A DNA stretch of 64,000 bases, taken from Gnomoniopsis sp. IMI 355080. Lineage: Eukaryota > Ascomycota > Sordariomycetes > Diaporthales > Gnomoniaceae. The stretch spans positions 1 through 64,000 of the forward strand of contig JAPEVC010000026.1 of assembly GCA_027946555.1 (NCBI GenBank), given 5' to 3'. Below, piece by piece: positions 11,584 to 22,866 of the stretch (within the stretch, counting starts at the first letter, position 1; every line of letters starts with the position of its first letter). The translations under genes were made by a program, and so were the position numbers. The notes beneath the pieces were generated by a model that saw nothing but the letters and a program-made list of their open reading frames with translations, searched no databases and was not told where the DNA came from.

Positions 11584-13628
11584 ATGCGTCCTGTCACGAT
11601 GCCGCGCAAGACCTCCGCCAACGCGCGCGCCGCGAAAACTACCAAGGCCCCCGCCACAAAAGCTGCTATCGCGTCGAAGAATGCTACAAACTCGACTGCT
11701 GGAAAGCTGACGACTACCAAACTAGCTGCCGCCACCACAGCTAGCAAGAAGAAGCCCAATGTCAAGGCAGCCGATGTTGTCGCCAAGGCCAACATTTCCA
11801 AGAAGCGTCAGCGCGACGACGACGACGACGACGATGTCGAGGAAGACGAGAGTGAGCAAGACATCAAGCCCAAGGCGAAAAAGGCCAAGGCCACCGCTGT
11901 CGCTCCAAAGGCGACCAAGTCCAAGGCCGCTACAGCGAAGTCCGCTACCTCGAAGGCAAAGGTTGCTTCATCGAAGAAGGCCCCGTATTCAAAGACTGCC
12001 GCTGCTGAGCCGACCACCAAGAAGCGCAAGGCTGACAATGACGAGCACATCAATGCCGCGCCTGTTTCCAAGAAAGTCAAGACCACAGCCTCCAAGAAAA
12101 GCGATGAATCAAACGACGAGAAGGTTGACGAAGTATCTGCCAGCGGTCACGCTACCACCGCGAAGAAGGTCAAGGCCCCTGTCACCAAGAAGGCTGCTCC
12201 CAAGAAAGCTGCACCACCCAAGAAGACTATTGACCCTATCATGAAGGTCAAGATTGGTGCCAAGATCAACACGGCTCCCACTACTCCTCTTGACATTTTC
12301 GTTTTTGGTGAGGGTAGCGCTGGTGAGCTTGGACTGGGAGCGAAGGTCATCGATAAGAAGCGACCCATCGATGTCAAGCGACCCCGAAAGAACCTGCTGC
12401 TCTCTGCTCCCGAGGTTGGCGTCGTCCAACTTGCCTGCGGTGGAATGCACGGACTTGCTCTGACCAGAGACAACAAGATCCTGAGCTGGGGTGTCAACGA
12501 TCAAGGTGCTCTCGGTCGCAGCACTAAATGGGCCGGTGGTCTACGCGATGTCGACGCCTCCGACTCTGGCTCTGAAGACGAGGACGATACAGGTCTCAAC
12601 CCGCTAGAGAGCACCCCTGCTGAGATCGACACGAGTGGAATCGCGCCCGGAACCAAGTTCGTCCAGGTGGCCGGTTGCGACAGCGCCTCATTCGCCTTGA
12701 CCGAGGATGGTCGCGTTTATGGCTGGGGTACTTTCCGCGTAAGTTTGACTGCATACAGCACCTCATTCGCTTTGACTAACACTATGCGCAGTCCGGGGAT
12801 GGCGTTCTTGGCTTTTCTCCTGATGTCGAGGTCCAAGACAAGCCTGTCCTACTGCCCGAGCCCACCAAGGTCGTTTCTATCGCAACTGGCTCCAACCATG
12901 TCATGACCCTCGACGTCAAAGGCAAGATTCAGACTTGGGGCGCGCCCGAGCAGAACCAACTGGGCCGCCGCGTCGTGGTTCGCGATCAGAAGGCCTCCGC
13001 CCTCCGCGCCGGTGGTCTGTCTTTCAAGCGTGGTACCAACATCACCAAGATCGCCTGTGGATCTTACCACAGCTTCGCGCTGGACGACAAGGGCCGCGTC
13101 TGGGCCTTCGGTCTGAACAACTTTGGTCAGCTGGGTCTCGAGGCCGAAGTCGGCGACGACAATGCCTGCCAACTCCAGCCCACCATTGTCGAATCGCTGG
13201 CCGAGCACAAGGTTACCGATGTGATAGGCGGCGAGCATCACTCGCTATTCATCACGGACAAGGGAAAGGTGGTGGTTTTCGGCCGCATCGACGGCCACCA
13301 GCTGGGCCTTCCCACCGAGTATTTCAATCGAGACAACAGTCTCTACGATGAGCACGGCAGGGTGCGCATTCTGGCGATTCCTACCACTTTGGATCTGCCC
13401 AAAATTGTGTCTGCTGACGCTGGCACGGATACGTCATACGCGATTACCGAAGAGGGCCGCGTTTACAGCTGGGGTTTCAACACAAACTACCAGTGTGGCA
13501 TTGGAGAGACGATTGGCGATGTTTTGCTGCCACAGCTCATCGACAATAGCGTCGTGAAGGACACGAAGATTGTGTTTGCAGGCGCGGGTGGCCAATTTGG
13601 TGTGTTGGCCAGTGTTCAGGAGAAGTAG
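11584..13628 (+). CDS. RCC1: RCC1-type Ran guanine nucleotide exchange factor with a histone-like N-terminal tail
   Basis: Nuclear chromatin-bound exchange factor for the GTPase Ran (Pim1/Srm1/Prp20 group), needed for nucleocytoplasmic transport and mitosis. Exons 11584-12738 and 12792-13628 (53-nt intron) give 663 residues. If the second ATG at 11599 (MPRKTS) is used, it is 658. The C-terminal 430 residues carry the seven-bladed propeller, each blade showing the repeat G-x-HS-x-A-L and W-G-x-N-x-x-GQLG: for example LDIFVFGEGSAGELGLG, CGGMHGLALT, ACGSYHSFAL, WAFGLNNFGQLGL, GGEHHSLFIT and YSWGFNTNYQCGIG. The first 225 residues are Lys/Ala/Pro/Ser-rich with many KK and KAK clusters, like an H1 tail, interrupted by a run of seven Asp near residues 78-84. 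This tail is far longer than in yeast or human RCC1 and should carry the nuclear localisation and chromatin-binding signals. Confidence 0.95.
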
Positions 13629-14057
13629 GAAACCCTAGACATGTCAGAAGGGCGGTTCTCTGAGTGTTGAACCATGTCACAGTCTAGTCTTGGGCTGTAA
13701 GACAGGAAGATGGACGGATGGGAGTTTGTCCCACAACGAATAATCCCCATGGAGAGGACATCTATTGCGGAGTGATGACAGGGTCACGACTACGGTACAC
13801 ACTGAGGAAGACGTCACCAGTGTGGTAATTACGATAGGAATTTGTTGTTAGCAAGGCGTTCAGGGCACATAGACCGGACTCACAAAGTAATGCTGGACAC
13901 ACAGTACAGAAATCACATGTTGGACAAACAGAACAGAATCAAAAGTGCTTTCTTCATTCGATGATGCTATTCCCATATGCTATACACCGTCTTTTCATGA
14001 TGACCCAGAATTAACCAAGTCTTATGACGCCTGAAATCAACAACAGAACCAACCAGC
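13629..14057. other. Shared 3' region of convergent RCC1 and YIP1
   Basis: About 430 nt between two stop codons facing each other. No open frame or conserved element is seen. Confidence 0.5.
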
Positions 14058-15096
14058 CTAGGAAGCCCGTCCACCGCTAACGATCTTGGCCATATTCCCA
14101 CTCCCCCTGCTAGAAAAGATGCTCATAATCCCGAAGCCAACATAAAATAGCGCCAGCGGATACGCCACCAGGCCTCGCATACTCCTCAACCGGCCCACGG
14201 CACAGAACATACCCGAAGCACTGTACGTGCTCCACATGATCGCAGCGCTCGTCAATACGATACCGAGTGGCGTGTCCATGGGCATGAATACGCCCACCAC
14301 ACTGGTGACCAACAACGGAATCAGGCAGTAGCCCAGCACACTGGCGCTGCGGCTCCAGGTCAAAGTCGCGGACAGCTCATGTTGGTGGTTCGCGCCAGGG
14401 GGTGCGCCGTAGGGGGTTGCGCCCGAGGGGACGGACGCGGCATCGGCAGGGTCGTCGTCTCCTGTGGGTGTCATGAGCGAGATGATAAAGTGTAGCGAGG
14501 TAGAGCCCATGAGTGAGAGGCCGTAGACGTAACCAAAGTGCAGCTTGCCCGAGAGAGCGAGCAGGAAGCCGAAGCAGACGAGGAAGATGAGCGGGCCGAT
14601 GATGTCGCTGTCGTCCATGATGTGTTGGTCGATGCGGCGGAAGGGGTTGAGAACTGCTACTGTCTTGGGTGGTTGGTCAGCCAAACTTGTTTCTTTTCCT
14701 TCTGCGCATGAGAAGAGGAATATGACAGGATAAATGACCTACCTTCTGCTGTATGTGACTAAAGTTGATATCCAACTCCTCCAACAAACTCGGCTCGCCC
14801 TCGTACCCTTCGGCAGAAAACGCAGCAATCCACCCCGTCTTCAGCCCGCCTTGCTCGCCCATACGTCCCGAGACGCCCACGCCCGGTGAAGGCCCAAAGC
14901 CAAAGTTCGCGCCGCCACCACCCGCGGGCGCACCACCGTAGCCGCCGTAGGAGGCTGCCTGAGAGGGCGTCGCATGGCCGGACACGTCGCCTGGTGCGCC
15001 ATAGGAGGAAGGGAAGAATTGCAGGTTTTGGGCGGATTGGGGCGCATAGGCTGGGTTGCCTTGCGGAGGTGCGCCGTAGCCATATGGTTGGGCCAT
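14058..15096 (-). CDS. YIP1: YIP1/YIPF5 family Golgi-ER membrane protein
   Basis: Predicted 319-residue five-TM protein of the YIP1 family. It binds prenylated Rab/Ypt GTPases and Yif1 and supports COPII vesicle formation at the ER-Golgi boundary. Exons are 14743-15096 and 14058-14663 (intron 79 nt, phase 0). The first exon encodes a cytosolic Gly/Pro/Tyr/Ala-rich tail starting MAQPYGYGAPPQ and ending with the family hallmark PSLLEELDINFSHIQQK. The second begins TVAVLNPFRRID and continues with DIIGPLIFLVCFGF, KLHFGYVYG, SVLGYCLIP, the loop before WSTYSAS and LVAYPLALFYVGFG. These fit the YIPF5 pattern of LLEELGINF-DHI and GYVYG well. A 30-residue Pro/Ala/Asp insert between TM2 and TM3 is larger than in the human protein. 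It is divergent from PAM16. Confidence 0.93.
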
Positions 15097-15738
15097 GATG
15101 GGGGCGTGTGGTTTTCTGAAGGGAGGATGAGGAGGAGGGTGATTCCCAGCGCGGGTTTCGTGGAAGTGGGAGACGGTCGGTTGCGTTGTTATTTCGGGGT
15201 TTGAGGGGAGGTGTGGGTTGGGCGTGGTTCACCGAAGATCGATTGGAAAGTTCGAGCAGGAAATGCCTTTTTGAAAGTCAGATGTCAAAAGAGCTGTTGG
15301 TGGTTCTTGACAGCTAATGTTCGAAGTCCCGTATGTCCAGGGGTCAGCTAGCTGTCCTTTGCCTTGCAAGCTGGAGCTGTCTGTGTTTGTTTGCCGCGTC
15401 GGCAAAAGCAGCCCCGGCAATTCGACCCCCTTGGCAGGCATCATCCTCGGCCCCGGCTGACCCACCCGCGTTCAAAATCCATGCAGCCGCGCTTTTTGCC
15501 CGACCATCGGCAAAATTTCATTGTCGCCGTCACCAGAAGAGCCCTCGCCTTTCCGCACTTCGTCCCATCTCCATCTCTCGCCAGTCCCTACTGCAGCGCT
15601 TCAAGACGTCATCATTCGACGCTCGTGGTGTTCTTTGCTCTTGAGAAAGCACACGAGGAACCCTCCGCGTACGGCGAGAGCGCAAAGAAGCAGCTACTTA
15701 GGCCGAGCAGTGCATCCGGTCACTCTTCTATATCCACA
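15097..15738. promoter_or_regulatory. Divergent promoter of YIP1 and PAM16
   Basis: This 642-nt stretch separates two outward-reading conserved genes and must hold both promoters. Its right half is pyrimidine-rich near the PAM16 start (for example around 15430-15620), as is common for fungal housekeeping promoters. No TATA box is obvious. Positions of individual elements cannot be set from sequence alone. Confidence 0.5.
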
Positions 15739-16269
15739 ATGGTGAGCCGATCCTCCAGACCATGTTGCACGACCTGCCTATGGGGCTTGCCTTTCCTCTC
15801 AACACTCCTCATCCCCTACAATGGAAACTGATTTGCCATGCTCTAGGCTTATCGACTCATAACTCAAGTCGTTATGATCGGCACGCGCGTTGTCGGCCGT
15901 GCCTTCACCGAAGCCTACAAGCAAGCCTCCGCCTCGTCCTCCTACCAACGCGCCCAGCAGAAAGCAGGTGGTACCTCGACGTCCGGCCGCGCGAGCCTCG
16001 CGGGTGGCATGACCTTGCAAGAAGCCGTCAACATCCTAAACGTCAAGCCCCCAAAGGGCGGGCAGGCGGACATGGAGGAGGTTATGGATCGATTCAAGCG
16101 GCTATTTGACGCGAACGATCCCAAGAAGGGTGGTAGCTTCTACCTACAGAGCAAGATATTGAGGGCGCGGGAAAGGATCGAGGCCGAGGTACGGCCCATG
16201 CAGGAGAAAATGGCGCAGGAGAAGGAGGTGAAGGAGGGTTGGAAGCCGAACATTTACAAGGATAAATGA
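15739..16269 (+). CDS. PAM16: PAM16/TIM16, J-like subunit of the mitochondrial import motor
   Basis: Predicted 141-residue regulator of the presequence translocase-associated motor, on the matrix side of TIM23. It forms a dimer with the J-protein PAM18 and restrains Hsp70 stimulation. Exon 1 encodes only the start ATG (15739-15741); a 105-nt GT-AG intron follows and exon 2 is 15847-16269. The joined start is MAYRLITQVVMIGTRVVGRAF, the family N terminus. The J-like domain runs from MTLQEAVNILNV through the stretch ending YLQSKILRARERIEAE. The HPD tripeptide of true J proteins is replaced by a DPKK-type loop, as expected for PAM16. The C terminus is EGWKPNIYKDK. An open-frame search alone would start it at the internal Met (15874) and miss the conserved first residues. 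Confidence 0.93.
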
Positions 16270-17495
16270 CGAGGTAGGAGCTGAGTATTGGACTGGCTGA
16301 GGAGATGGGCCGTGCGACTAGCACAAGACTGGCCTCTGGTGAGGGTCGGTCCTAATTCTGGGGACGGGACTATTTACTTGCCAGGATCTACGTTGCCCTG
16401 GCTAGTTGAAATGCTCCAAGGCGAAGCTGGGTCAACTCGTGCGGACATGGGCCATCTCGACACTCCAATATCCAAAGACAGGGACTGCAGAGAGGAGAAG
16501 GGGTCCGAGACGGAGGAACTGGACATCACAGAGTCTTCGCTGCATATGGCGCATATACATCTTCACTCGACATGGCAAGGCGTTCTTTGGATCAAAAGGA
16601 GTCCCGGCGCGTTACACCCCATGTACGGGGTTTGGTTGGTTTTTGGGATTAGAACGGGGCCGTCATATCCCGTGTGTATGTATATTACCCAAGGAACAAT
16701 CCATCGGGAATTCCTCGGAAACAAAAAGAGGCGTCGAAACATTGTGAGGCAAGCGAGGCCGCAGACTGTGTCTGTATAACACGATGCTCATATAGCTCCC
16801 AGAGGCCGGTCGATGCACGAAAACTCTGAGGACTGTACGGGTACATACATTCATACGCATCTTGCTGATCTCCCGGTGGACATTCCACACAAATGCCAAA
16901 TTATGACCACGACCATATCTCTTGGCGACAAAAACTTTTATGATCCTGACAATCAACCACGAGAACGAGTATGCGATGTGTGATATGCGGTTTCGCATAC
17001 GGCTTTCCCGGTGCGGTCCAGATGACTAGCGTACCAGGTACTTGGGAAAACTGGCGAGGGCGGTTTAGGGTCCGGATTTCCAAATACTGCACGGCACCCC
17101 AGGATTTCCAAACCTAATCTTGTTTTGATCTTGGGAAGAGTCCGGGAGACGTCAAGAACATCTGGGAAGCTGCACATAGACGAGAGTCGGCTCGGGTGAT
17201 CGAGCTGAGGTATAGGGTAATGTGAGAGGACGCTCCTTTTGCAGCACATGTTGTGCTGTTGTGATATGAGAAGACCATTTAGTAATGAGTTAAACCATGT
17301 AGTTGATTATTGCTACAATTTACTATGTCACAAAGCGTGCAAGTTCGCCCGCTGTACCCATGATAGGCCTCTCCTTTGTCGGCCTCTCACGAATGTGTGA
17401 AGTCCAGTATCATATCCCACGAGGGCGACGCCTCTGCACAGAATTTGTGCCATAAGATAGATGCATCCTCTACAACACTCACCAAAGCCTGCCGT
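16270..17495. other. Intergenic region after PAM16
   Basis: About 1.2 kb between PAM16 and the minus-strand surface protein, convergent. A 163-residue open frame directly after the PAM16 stop (16288-16779) has no domain and looks like read-through of a 3' UTR. Nothing else is seen. Confidence 0.45.
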
Positions 17496-19091
17496 CTACA
17501 GGAATGCACTACTCCCATCCACACTTCCACGCCCACTCCCGCTTCTACCGCTCAGCGCCAGCGAGTTTTCTTCGAACCTCACAGTTCTATCCAGGTCCTT
17601 GCTCCTGTGCCTAGATTTCGACCGCTCCGGAAGCGTGGGTGTCCAGGAGTCCCTACTTTCTTGCTCTTCGTCCCACCATGTGGACGCCCGCGACCCGCCC
17701 TCCCATCCACCTCCATCGTCTACCATTGACAAATTCCTCGGCGAAGAGAATGCCATACCGACCGAAGACGCCCATGTGTCCCGTCCCGGCCGATACGTAC
17801 TGTTATACGGCCCGAAAATGTCCGAGCTGGCCACAGGGCTGGGCGGCTGGGCCTCGGTCGAGCCGAAGCCGCTGCCGTTGCTCCCCTCGTCGTCATCGTG
17901 AGCATAGAAAACTTCTTCCAACCTGTTGATACTTTGGTGACTAGGATCCAGACGCGTTGTCGACCCAGTCCATGGGACCGCGCGTATGGGGCCTGCCGGC
18001 ACGGCCTGCTTCATCTCCAAAGAAGACGCCGCCGGCTCAGGCCGTGCCACCGGCAGCTGTCGCTCGCTCGTGCTCGGTGGTGCCACGCTGGCGGGCGGGC
18101 TAGTTCCTACGTGGAAGGTCTCATGATGTATGAGGGTGCCTTGGTCCGGGTCGAGAGAGCTGGAGCGAGTGATCGCGTTGGTGGGGTCGCCTAAATGACC
18201 TGAGCGAGGGTCTTTGCGCTTGCGCCTGCGCCGCACCAAGCAGAAGAAAACGCCGAGGAGCAGCGCGGTACCGACGATACCACCGATGACGATACCAGCC
18301 GTGGCTCCTTGGTTGATTGATGAAGGGGTAGGAGTGCCAGTGGGTAATAGTGTTTGGGATGATTGTGAGCTGCTTCCAGGTAGTGATGCTGTTGAAGGAA
18401 ATAGTGTCGTCGTTGAACCATCAGACCCAGGAATTATGGTCACTACCTGTGAGGTTGTAGTGCTGATAGGTAGTGTGGTAGTGAGTGTGGATGACAGAGT
18501 AGCTGTGCTTGTTACCAAGACTGTTGGCGCCGCCGTGACCACAGTCCTTACTATCATCAAAATCGTTGATGTTAACGTTGTTGGCGTATCTTGCCTCTTC
18601 TCTCGATCTGAACGCATTGAAGGATCGTCAAAGTTTGGTATCGCATTGCTGTGATTTATCCATTCAGCATTGGGCGTCCATAGGTTCGTGCGCTTCTGCT
18701 GTGCTGGAGAAGATGTCACGGTGAGGGTTTCGGTCTTCTCTCCATTCGCAGAATTCGTCAATGTCACGATGCTCGTGACAGTGGCGAGGACAGTCGATGT
18801 GACCGGATTGCCAACATAAGTTGTTATCGTACTTGTTACATATTGTGTCGAGAACACCGTCGGTGGGCGGATAGGCGTAGCCTGCCTAGCCTCGAGGCGG
18901 TTGTCTTGTGTTTGAGAAAACCTGCCCTTCGTGTATTCGAGTGGCTCATTTCGCTGTTCCTCGCCACTCTCCCCATCAGAAGCTTGGTAATTCGACTCAT
19001 GCAGTTCGCCGGATCGCGGTGAACGGCGAGGACTTTCGGCGGCGCGAGCACCAATAAGAAGAGTAAAGAGGGCGCCACGATATGTCAACAT
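17496..19091 (-). CDS. Single-pass Ser/Thr-rich surface protein, sensor-like
   Basis: Predicted 531-residue type I membrane protein of unknown function. The ATG at 19091 (MLTYRG) is chosen because the longer frame begins with GTG. A short signal peptide is followed by an ectodomain of about 240 residues rich in Thr and Ser (many TVLATVT, TSTIT, TTTLP patches), likely heavily O-mannosylated. One TM helix, about residues 268-290 (AGIVIGGIVGTALLLGVFFC), is followed by a stop-transfer cluster of Arg/Lys (RRRRKRK). The cytosolic tail of about 235 residues is Ser/Pro-rich with acidic and basic patches. This layout is seen in Mid2/Wsc-like wall sensors, but the WSC cysteine domain is absent. The family is therefore not assigned. 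No intron is needed. Confidence 0.75.
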   Translation of the reverse strand: MLTYRGALFTLLIGARAAESPRRSPRSGELHESNYQASDGESGEEQRNEPLEYTKGRFSQTQDNRLEARQATPIRPPTVFSTQYVTSTITTYVGNPVTSTVLATVTSIVTLTNSANGEKTETLTVTSSPAQQKRTNLWTPNAEWINHSNAIPNFDDPSMRSDREKRQDTPTTLTSTILMIVRTVVTAAPTVLVTSTATLSSTLTTTLPISTTTSQVVTIIPGSDGSTTTLFPSTASLPGSSSQSSQTLLPTGTPTPSSINQGATAGIVIGGIVGTALLLGVFFCLVRRRRKRKDPRSGHLGDPTNAITRSSSLDPDQGTLIHHETFHVGTSPPASVAPPSTSERQLPVARPEPAASSLEMKQAVPAGPIRAVPWTGSTTRLDPSHQSINRLEEVFYAHDDDEGSNGSGFGSTEAQPPSPVASSDIFGPYNSTYRPGRDTWASSVGMAFSSPRNLSMVDDGGGWEGGSRASTWWDEEQESRDSWTPTLPERSKSRHRSKDLDRTVRFEENSLALSGRSGSGRGSVDGSSAFL

Positions 19092-21879
19092 GTTCCCCTT
19101 CTTCACATGATGTCACAAGGAAGAAGAAAAGGTAGGCCAGCGTCCTTTCATAAGACAGTAAGTAAGACTGCTGAGCGAGACCAGAGCACCAGAGCAGACC
19201 ATAGCATCCTTGTTTGTGTAATAATAATGAATAGCCCCGTACCGAACTTTAGAAAGACCAAGGAGTCGAGATAGACCGAACACACTTTGACGACTTTGTC
19301 GAAAGTAGATATATGACCCCAATTGTGTCGTGAGTCTCCTTAGGACGGCAATAGATATTTGAAATAGCAGCTAGCTCTCGTCTCATCCGAAGAAATTCAA
19401 AGAGATGATCACAGACCAACCTTACCTAGATTTGCTGATCTCGCAGCTTCCTGCCCCGGCGCCACGGCCCGCTAGACGACCAGGCCTACATCGTCTTAAG
19501 GGGGTACAAACGTCCGCACTAAAGCGACGCCAAACGTCTTTCAGATTTGAGATAATGTGACGGTAATTCGAAGGGCAGGGCGGTACCCAGTCCATCATAA
19601 CAGCGCCCGTCCTTGATGCAAGGTAGGGTAGACAATAGAGAGCTGGGGTCAGGACGAAGAGTTTGGTTAAAGAGCCCTATGAATCGGCATACCTGCCAAC
19701 TAAAGTGACATGGGGGCAGGTGTATCCGAATCTGGCAGAAGCGATTTGCGAAGCGCATTGATGATGTGCATACTGACAGTAAGACCTTACTACTTCACAG
19801 TATAGCCCCCCAGGTCCAGTCAGTCGAGATCAGGGACCAAAAGTAAGTATAATTCTCCGTTACCTCGTTACTCAAACAACGAGCTGCCAGTCAGACGAAC
19901 CTAATTAGTCTCCGCACCTTGGCGGCTGGAGCCGCTACACAACAAATGGGGCGAGAAAGCCAGATGAGGTTGGCGTATCCAGTCGCATGAATCTCGCTCC
20001 AGGACGAACCCTCTACCAAGTCTTTACCTGTGGCGGTCTACCTCGGAAAGGGGTAGACAGGGACCAGAAGACTCACAGAGTGGTACTACCAGTAAAGGCT
20101 GTGATGCAGCCGTTTTGAGATACATACGCACAAGCGCGCCGGACTTCAGTTGGGTAGCAGTGCGAGATGCTTGCCTCCCTATAGGAAGGTTGTCTTGGGG
20201 CGTGTCGCTCGAGGATCAAGTACAATTGAAACCACCTTCGCTCAAGAACGCTCAGACAATGTGTGACCACAGACGATAGAGCATGATGCTGCCGACAGAC
20301 GACGCCTATTCGAACTCTATATGTCCAAGACGTCTGGCGTCGAAGGAGGATGACGTGACGTTGTGATCAGAGGGCTTAATCTGTGCATGCATGACTAAGC
20401 AGAGACTCTCGGCAACGTTGTTTTCGAAACGCTTCTATATCAGTTGACACCGGACTAGTGCAGTTTCGAGCTGATGTACTCCTTGCTTTGACAGCGGCAA
20501 TCAAAACGTCTTGGGAATGGCAGTCATATGCCGCAATTGCAGCTTCAGCGTTTCTGGCTTGGTTCGAGATTTGTCATTTATTTGAGGCCGAGGCATTCGG
20601 CAGTCACATTCGCATATTTGAAAGAGGAAATCTTGCTACAATCTTGTCCACTTTCGCGCCCACAATGTGAAATCGAGGCTCTGGCAGCTCTACTCGCGCG
20701 AATCGTTGCCCTACCACCCCAAAAGTACTTATTTGGTACGGCGATGACTGAGCCCGGCTTGAGCCATCCATTGACAACTTGTTGGATCTCCATCTGGTGT
20801 AACCTCTGACGGCATCTACCAGGCTTCCAAACGCCTGTCTTAAGATCCTCCGATCCTCACTAAACCACTCATATGATCGCTTCAATGGATGTCATAGACA
20901 TTTCTGGAAATACGACAGGAGCACTCGGAGTGTCGGAATCCCACCTGCTCGTGTCTGGGCGAGGAACTTAATATTAGCTTGAATTGTCTTCAATAGAGAA
21001 GAAAGAGGTGGGTTCTCAGTACACGTTTTGTATACAGATCTACTGCACAAGTAACGGCATTTTTTAGCCAATCGACCTCTTCAGATCCAAGATGCCCTTG
21101 GCCTCAGTGAGTCGTCTGAGTGTGCAACTTGCGCGAAATGCGTGGAAATGACGGACACTCAGGTTATGTCTCGACTTTAACTGAGGGACTTTGTTATTCG
21201 TAATCTGACAAGGGATTGAGAGAAGCACCAACGATCTGAGACGAAGTCACTGCTGTAGCATCTGAACTGGGGGTCTGCCGGGGAGGGAGGTTTGATACTG
21301 TCACACCCAGTCTTCGACAACCTCAATCAACCAATGAGAAGCACGGAAACCCCTGATGTTGCACTACTGGACAACGCCGAGCCAGAGGAGACCGTCGTCA
21401 ATCGTGCTCTGCAGAGAGAGACGCCGGATACCTATGGCTACCAGCAAAATTGAGGTGGGTTGATGGGTCTGGCACACGCACAAGCATAGCAGTTTTCGAG
21501 CCATACTATCAGAGGCAAAGGCAGTCGGGTGTAAAACTGGGTATCTTCTTTTTATGAACTGTCAACTCTGAACGCCGAAACCAAATGTAATCCACTGAGG
21601 AACCTCCAATATGCTGCCCTAGATCCTGCTGTCCCAGCAGGATCGCACTCCATCAAGTCCAGATTTATTGCAAGTACTCGGGGCTGAGCTGTATCTCGCC
21701 AACACGTTGATACCAGCTGGCCCATACGACTTTTACCAACGAGTATCCCAGGACGACCTCTGTCCCATCCAGCCATTTCGTTGAGCCTTGCATTAATATT
21801 CCTTCCAAGGGTCCGCCGCGCCGTGAGTCGACTTCAGTCGTTGTGGACGCAAAAGAACGCGGTCGATGTCTCGCGACCT
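19092..21879. other. Gene-poor stretch, 2.8 kb
   Basis: No supportable gene. The open frames are all under 95 codons, overlap on both strands and lack domains or splice signals. The left end must include the promoter of the surface protein. The rest may be intergenic spacer or decayed sequence, and no recognisable transposon motif was found. Confidence 0.45.
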
Positions 21880-22225
21880 CTATTTCCTGGTGGTGAAATC
21901 AATCTCGTTGCTCGAGTTGCCGCCAGCCAAGCCGGACTTCTCGCAGGTACAGGCCCCAGCCGACCTAAGGCCGCATGCGCACGAGGAACCCGAGGCGGGC
22001 TTAACATTCTCGGTTGCCGCCTTGTCGCATGAGCACTGGAGGGCGGGCTTTGCGCCGCAAGAGCAGGTGGCCTTTTGGGCTGTGGGACAAGCGGAGATGT
22101 CAGTGGACGTGCTCTGCTGCGTGGACATGGAGACGGTGGTGGGGAGGGAAGAGGAGGGGCTTACCACAGATGCAGGACTCGCCGCCCTTGCCGCAGCAGG
22201 TGGTGGGCTTTGCGACGGAGGCCAT
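21880..22225 (-). CDS. Small cysteine-rich metallothionein-like protein
   Basis: Predicted 86-residue cytosolic protein with 12 cysteines and no signal peptide. Exons 22165-22225 and 21880-22079 (85-nt GT-AG intron, phase 1). Cysteines occur as CC (10-11) and five C-x-C pairs plus C18/C20. Two copies of the unit C-x-C-G-x6-C-x-C-[DE]-K are clear at residues 26-40 and 54-68. The product ends EIDFTTRK, an ending I associate with a small, widespread group of fungal Cys-rich proteins. The Cys spacing suggests soft-metal binding (Cu, Zn or Cd), but this is inference; no His, and aromatic residues are nearly absent (one Phe), which is typical of metallothioneins. The coding start ATG at 22225 sits after a 5' leader with a TATA-like box. 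Confidence 0.85.
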
Positions 22226-22422
22226 TATGATGTATGTTTTGGTGCGGTGAAGTGTTTTGGGAAAGTTGGGTTCTGGGTGGCTCCGACAAGAAAGGTGTTC
22301 TGGTATGGTTGTGCGTTGTAGTCGAGTAGAAAGAGAGAGGAAGAGGGAGAAACTGAGGTTGTTCGTAGGTCTGATGCGAGTTCTGCTGAATTCACTTGCT
22401 ATTCGAAATGAAAATGGTTTAG

Positions 22423-22429
22423 ATTTATA
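22423..22429 (-). promoter_or_regulatory. TATA-like box of the metallothionein-like gene
   Basis: TATAAAT on the minus strand about 200 nt before the start codon, in an otherwise GC-containing leader. The spacing suits a TATA box with a long 5' UTR, as in strongly inducible fungal genes. It is the only such word near this gene. Confidence 0.4.
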
Positions 22430-22866
22430 GGCGCGCGCACTTGACTTGGAAACCTGGAAGGAAGAAGGGACAATCAAAAGTGGGTCCAGCTCAGCCGTTG
22501 CTCGCATGGGATCAGGGATCTTAATTCCAGGTCATCTTGGTCATCAACCATTTGCAACCGTTCTGATTTGTTGAAGATGATCTGCAACCAATCGGGCACA
22601 TTCCATATGAATGCCAGAGGCGTGGTAAGTAATAGCGTACATGACCTCGCAGAGCCTCATCGTGCATTCGACCGCATCTCATTCGCCTGGCCCCTCACCC
22701 CACGAAAGCTGATTTTCTCCACTGACATGCCACATCTCGTGCCAAGTCGGAATCAATTCGCGAATCAGCAGTCTTAGGTTGCTCATCACCACAAGCGGCC
22801 TGTGCGATCTCAGGACATGTCACGGGTTGCAACACAACATCGGTCCCGCTGCCTGCTACAGTAGCA

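Noticed and set aside
14759..15232. Large open frames in other frames over the YIP1 first exon
   Set aside because: They are shadows of the Gly/Pro-rich coding exon; the YIP1 frame has the family match.
16288..16779. A 163-residue open frame right after PAM16
   Set aside because: No domain, no signal and no codon pattern like the neighbours. It overlaps other open frames on the opposite strand and fits 3' UTR read-through better.
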